From NCBI RefSeq assembly GCF_002355515.1, contig NZ_AP014809.1, forward strand, positions 4,426,501-4,490,500: a stretch of 64,000 bases of DNA, in the 5' to 3' direction. A program made the position numbers and the translations under genes. Below are positions 61,961-64,000 of the stretch, one piece after another. The notes below the pieces were generated by a model. The model saw nothing but the letters and a program-made list of their open reading frames with translations. It ran no database searches and was not told the DNA's origin. Within the stretch, counting starts at the first letter, position 1. Each line of letters starts with the position of its first letter. This stretch comes from Methylorubrum populi. Its GTDB lineage: Bacteria > Pseudomonadota > Alphaproteobacteria > Rhizobiales > Beijerinckiaceae.

Positions 61961-62079
61961 CTGGACGAGCTCGGCTTCCTGCCGTTCCCGCGTGCCGGGG
62001 GCAGATGCTGTTCCATCTGGTCAGTCGGCTCTACGAGCGAACCTCGATGATCGTGACGACGAACCTGCCGTTTGATCGC
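61961..62079 (+). pseudogene. IS21-family IstB remnant
   Basis: The translation LDELGFLPFPRAGG, then after a one-base frame change QMLFHLVSRLYERTSMIVTTNLPFD, closely follows the Walker B and sensor region of IstB helper ATPases. Only about 40 residues remain and the frame is broken. It begins three bases after the truncated integrase, so IS21 insertion and later deletion probably disrupted the integrase. Confidence 0.78.
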
Positions 62080-62380
62080 CCTGATCCACGCCGCCGGGAT
62101 GCCGAAGCGCCGTGATGCTTACCGCGATATGCTCGGCATAGGGGTCGGCTGACGCTGCGCGGGCGAACGGCGAAATCTGCGCGCCAGCCGGGAAGATCGG
62201 CGCTGCCGTGGCAATGCCCATGAGCAGTTCACGAGGCACTGGGCCGACTTCGATCGCCGTCATGGCCCGTCTGCTCGACATGCCGAAGGCCGAGTAGGAC
62301 CATCGAACATTGCTCATTCGCACGACGTTTCCTGACGTCGCCCGAACGAGGGCGGCGAGGAAACGCTTCAGGAGATGGTC
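62080..62380. other. Intergenic region after the IS21 remnant
   Basis: About 300 bp with no recognised gene; probably leftover element DNA. Near its end, CGAAC (62304-62308), 17 nt, CGTT (62326-62329) is a one-mismatch EcfG-type site 52 nt before the next start codon. Confidence 0.35.
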
Positions 62381-62665
62381 ATGCGAAAGATCGCGTTGGT
62401 CGTTGTTGCCGGCATGCTGGCGATCAGCGGCACGGCTGCAGGGGCGGGCGACAGTTCGGGGAAGGGTGAAAGCCGCATGCAGGGCTCACCGAACGCCGCC
62501 GGCTTCGACAAGAAGGAGACCACGGGCACCACGGGTCCGGGTGCCTCGGGCCACGCGCCGGGTCAGGAGATGAAGCGGGACGGGCGCATGCAGGGCTCGC
62601 CCAACGCATCCGGCTTCAAGGGCGATGGCGCGGGTTCGTCCTCGGGATCGAGCGGGGGCCGATAG
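62381..62665 (+). CDS. Small secreted protein with repeated MQGSPNA.GF motif
   Basis: 94 residues from ATG 62381, correctly spaced after CAGGAG (an ATG at 62375 is too close). Signal peptide about 1-22 (MRKIALVVVAGMLAISGTAAGA). The mature part is Gly/Ser/Lys-rich and contains RMQGSPNAAGF and RMQGSPNASGF about 37 residues apart. No domain known. The sequence suggests a small periplasmic, possibly stress-related protein, which is inference. Confidence 0.7.
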   Translation: MRKIALVVVAGMLAISGTAAGAGDSSGKGESRMQGSPNAAGFDKKETTGTTGPGASGHAPGQEMKRDGRMQGSPNASGFKGDGAGSSSGSSGGR

Positions 62666-63119
62666 GGACGGTATCGGGTCGGGCGCGGCCGGCGGCGTGC
62701 CGGCCCTGCCTCCGGCCGCGGAGGGATCTTGGGAAGGAAGCCGTCCGGCGCGGGCATACGCCTCGTCTGGGCGGATCCCTGAGCCAACCGGACCGGGCCG
62801 TCACCCGGCATGTTCCCGATATCCGATCCGGGTGCCCCTCCGGGAGAGCGGCTGCGGACACGGTAGCCGACCCGAGCCATCGCACCGGTCTCCCGGACGA
62901 ATTTCAGGCGGCCGAGCCGTCCCGCTGGACGCGCCAACTATCTCCTCTCATTGCGAGACATGTCTTCTCACCCTCTCGCTGGCGGAAAGGCTGGCTCGGC
63001 TCACGTCCGGCCGGATGGCTCGGGGTATGTGAGCGGCCGGGGGCGAACTTTGCATAATGAGCGCACAAGGCTTATCCCGAGCTCGGCCATATCGGCGGCC
63101 GATTCTCCGAGGAGTTTGG
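62666..63119. other. Intergenic region with no recognised feature
   Basis: 454 bp, GC-rich, only overlapping short open frames without similarity or ribosome-binding sites. The last 60 bp include TTTGCATAATGAG, a possible -10-like element for the next small gene. Confidence 0.35.
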
Positions 63120-63311
63120 ATGACCACAGACAAGCAGCCCGATCGCACTGCCGCGTCGCTCGCCTTTGTCTCTGACCGGAACTACCCAGAAAATCTCGAT
63201 CACACGCCCGATCAACCTATTATCGACGAACAAGACACCGAAGAGCATCACCCGAAGGCGAACGTGTCGCCGACGAATGCCTTCGAAGGTTTCGGCTCCT
63301 TCTCAAGCTGA
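63120..63311 (+). CDS. Small acidic hypothetical protein
   Basis: 63 residues from ATG 63120, preceded by CCGAGGAGTTTGG, a good ribosome-binding site. Polar, rich in Asp/Glu/Pro, probably disordered (DHTPDQPIIDEQDTEEHHP). No known family. The good initiation signal makes it more credible than the surrounding short frames. Confidence 0.5.
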   Translation: MTTDKQPDRTAASLAFVSDRNYPENLDHTPDQPIIDEQDTEEHHPKANVSPTNAFEGFGSFSS

Positions 63312-63473
63312 ACCGGTCCCGAGGACGGTCTCTCTATCGAGACGTCACGGATGCCCCCGCCTCAAACGCTGGGAGCCCATCGTCCGGGCACTGAATGATC
63401 CTGCCGCAGATGCGTATCCCTGCGGTAGGTCCAAGGCGGCCTGAAGGCATGGAGGCGGGAACGCTGATCGTAG

Positions 63474-63599
63474 CACCACTTCGCCGGCGCGTTGCCCGAC
63501 TACCAGGGCGGCGCGGTCTCGACCAAGGTGGTGCGGATCGTCCTGTCCTACATCGATCAGGTCAACCACACGGTGTGGTCGAAGCCCGGCCCGTTCTGA
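63474..63599 (+). pseudogene. Orphan C-terminal gene fragment
   Basis: From a stop at 63471 the frame reads HHFAGALPDYQGGAVSTKVV then RIVLSYIDQVNHTVWSKPGPF and ends at TGA 63597-63599. It has no start codon or ribosome-binding site, yet has protein-like composition and codon use, so it looks like the end of a deleted gene. I do not recognise the parent protein. Confidence 0.4.
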
Positions 63600-63611
63600 G
63601 ATCCCGGGCTT

Positions 63612-63660
63612 CCAAAGGGCCTCAAGGCCCTTTGGCGGGTGTTCAGGGCAGAGCCCTGAA
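63612..63660. repeat. Palindromic intergenic repeat, copy 3
   Basis: CCAAAGGGCC-TCAA-GGCCCTTTGG (63612-63635) is followed by TTCAGGGC-AGA-GCCCTGAA (63642-63660). Same two-hairpin design, and the same AGA loop, as 21523-21570; the first stem matches 53897-53917. It lies just past the trmFO stop and could terminate it. Confidence 0.75.
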
Positions 63661-63677
63661 GCGGCGAAGGCCGCGCT

Positions 63678-64000
63678 CTACTCCGCGGCGCGCGGAAGTC
63701 CCTTGCCCGTCATCCAGGCGGCGAGGTCGTCCCGGGCCCGGTCGGTCAGCGCACGCTTCTTCAGCGCCGCCTTCTCGGGGCCGCGCAGGCGCTTGCCGGT
63801 CTCGTTGCGCGGCATCCGCTCCAACGGCGGGAACAGCCCGAAATTCACGTTCATCGGCTGGAACGAGCGCGGCGCGTTGGCCCCTGCCTCCGCATCCGCC
63901 TCGAGATGGCCGCCGGTGATGTGGCCGATCAGGGCGCCGAGGGCGGTGGTCGGGGGCAGGGGCGCCAGTACGGCCCCCTCCGCTTCGGCGAGCGCGTAGC
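63678..64000 (-). CDS. trmFO: TrmFO tRNA(uracil-54) methyltransferase, C-terminal part (5' end outside window)
   Basis: About 107 residues of the C-terminus; the frame is open to the right window edge. [15 protein letters not shown] and [20 protein letters not shown] are characteristic of TrmFO/Gid, the folate- and FAD-dependent enzyme that forms m5U54 in tRNA. The C-terminal ..[27 protein letters not shown] also fits. Stop codon TAG at 63680-63678. Partial only because of the window edge. Confidence 0.9.
   Translation of the reverse strand, partial: YALAEAEGAVLAPLPPTTALGALIGHITGGHLEADAEAGANAPRSFQPMNVNFGLFPPLERMPRNETGKRLRGPEKAALKKRALTDRARDDLAAWMTGKGLPRAAE

Noticed and set aside
62021..62323. 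100-codon minus-strand frame after the IS21 relic
   Set aside because: No ribosome-binding site, overlaps the istB remnant and shows no recognisable family.

Overview
The window is GC-rich alphaproteobacterial chromosome, most likely from a Methylobacterium/Methylorubrum-type organism. This is inferred from gene families and order (fdxA-carD-rpoH, GreA/GreB-family protein next to an AcuI-type reductase, DUF1328 and DUF4170 proteins, and intergenic palindromes typical of Rhizobiales). No database search was possible.

Layout. 1-15131 is an exopolysaccharide locus: the C-terminus of an ExoF-like export protein cut by the window edge, five glycosyltransferases, a CapK/PaaK-like adenylate-forming enzyme, a Wzy-type polymerase and a Wzx-type flippase. 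Two paralogous parallel beta-helix proteins lie near its ends, one with a Tat signal and one with RTX repeats. 15132-19578 has lower GC: a decayed IS3 transposase, two NarL/LuxR-type regulators with atypical receiver domains, and a membrane acyltransferase. 20363-31392 holds a repetitive secreted protein, an alpha/beta hydrolase, an FeIII/cobalamin-type ABC importer, a four-gene translationally coupled redox operon (acyl-CoA dehydrogenase-like, NodS-like methyltransferase, cytochrome b, Tat-exported molybdopterin oxidoreductase), three small genes and an aldo/keto reductase. 31398-40257 has an isochorismatase-like hydrolase, an RND efflux pair, and a coupled three-gene operon in which an aldo/keto reductase and an F420/NADP-type Rossmann oxidoreductase both carry Tat-like signals and precede a nucleotide-antiporter-like membrane protein. 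40330-59374 is mostly housekeeping: rsmD, rluB-like, a PAS-GGDEF-EAL protein, tadA, purD, xseA, prs, a GreA/GreB-family factor, acuI, fdxA, carD and rpoH. 59411-64000 holds a LysR regulator, tRNA-Pro(CGG), tRNA-Arg(ACG), a broken integrase cut by an IS21 istB remnant, small secreted or hypothetical genes, and the C-terminus of trmFO on the minus strand.

How the genes work together. The first 15 kb reads as a Wzx/Wzy-dependent polymer pathway: glycosyltransferases build the repeat unit, Wzx flips it, Wzy polymerises it and the ExoF-like protein exports it, while the beta-helix proteins are candidates for cutting, epimerising or binding the polymer outside the cell. The initiating sugar transferase is not in the window and probably lies to the left. 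The most unusual set is 37219-40257, where two NAD(P)-type enzymes look destined for the periplasm, a compartment not thought to hold free NAD(P)H, and are co-translated with a transporter of the nucleotide-exchanger type.
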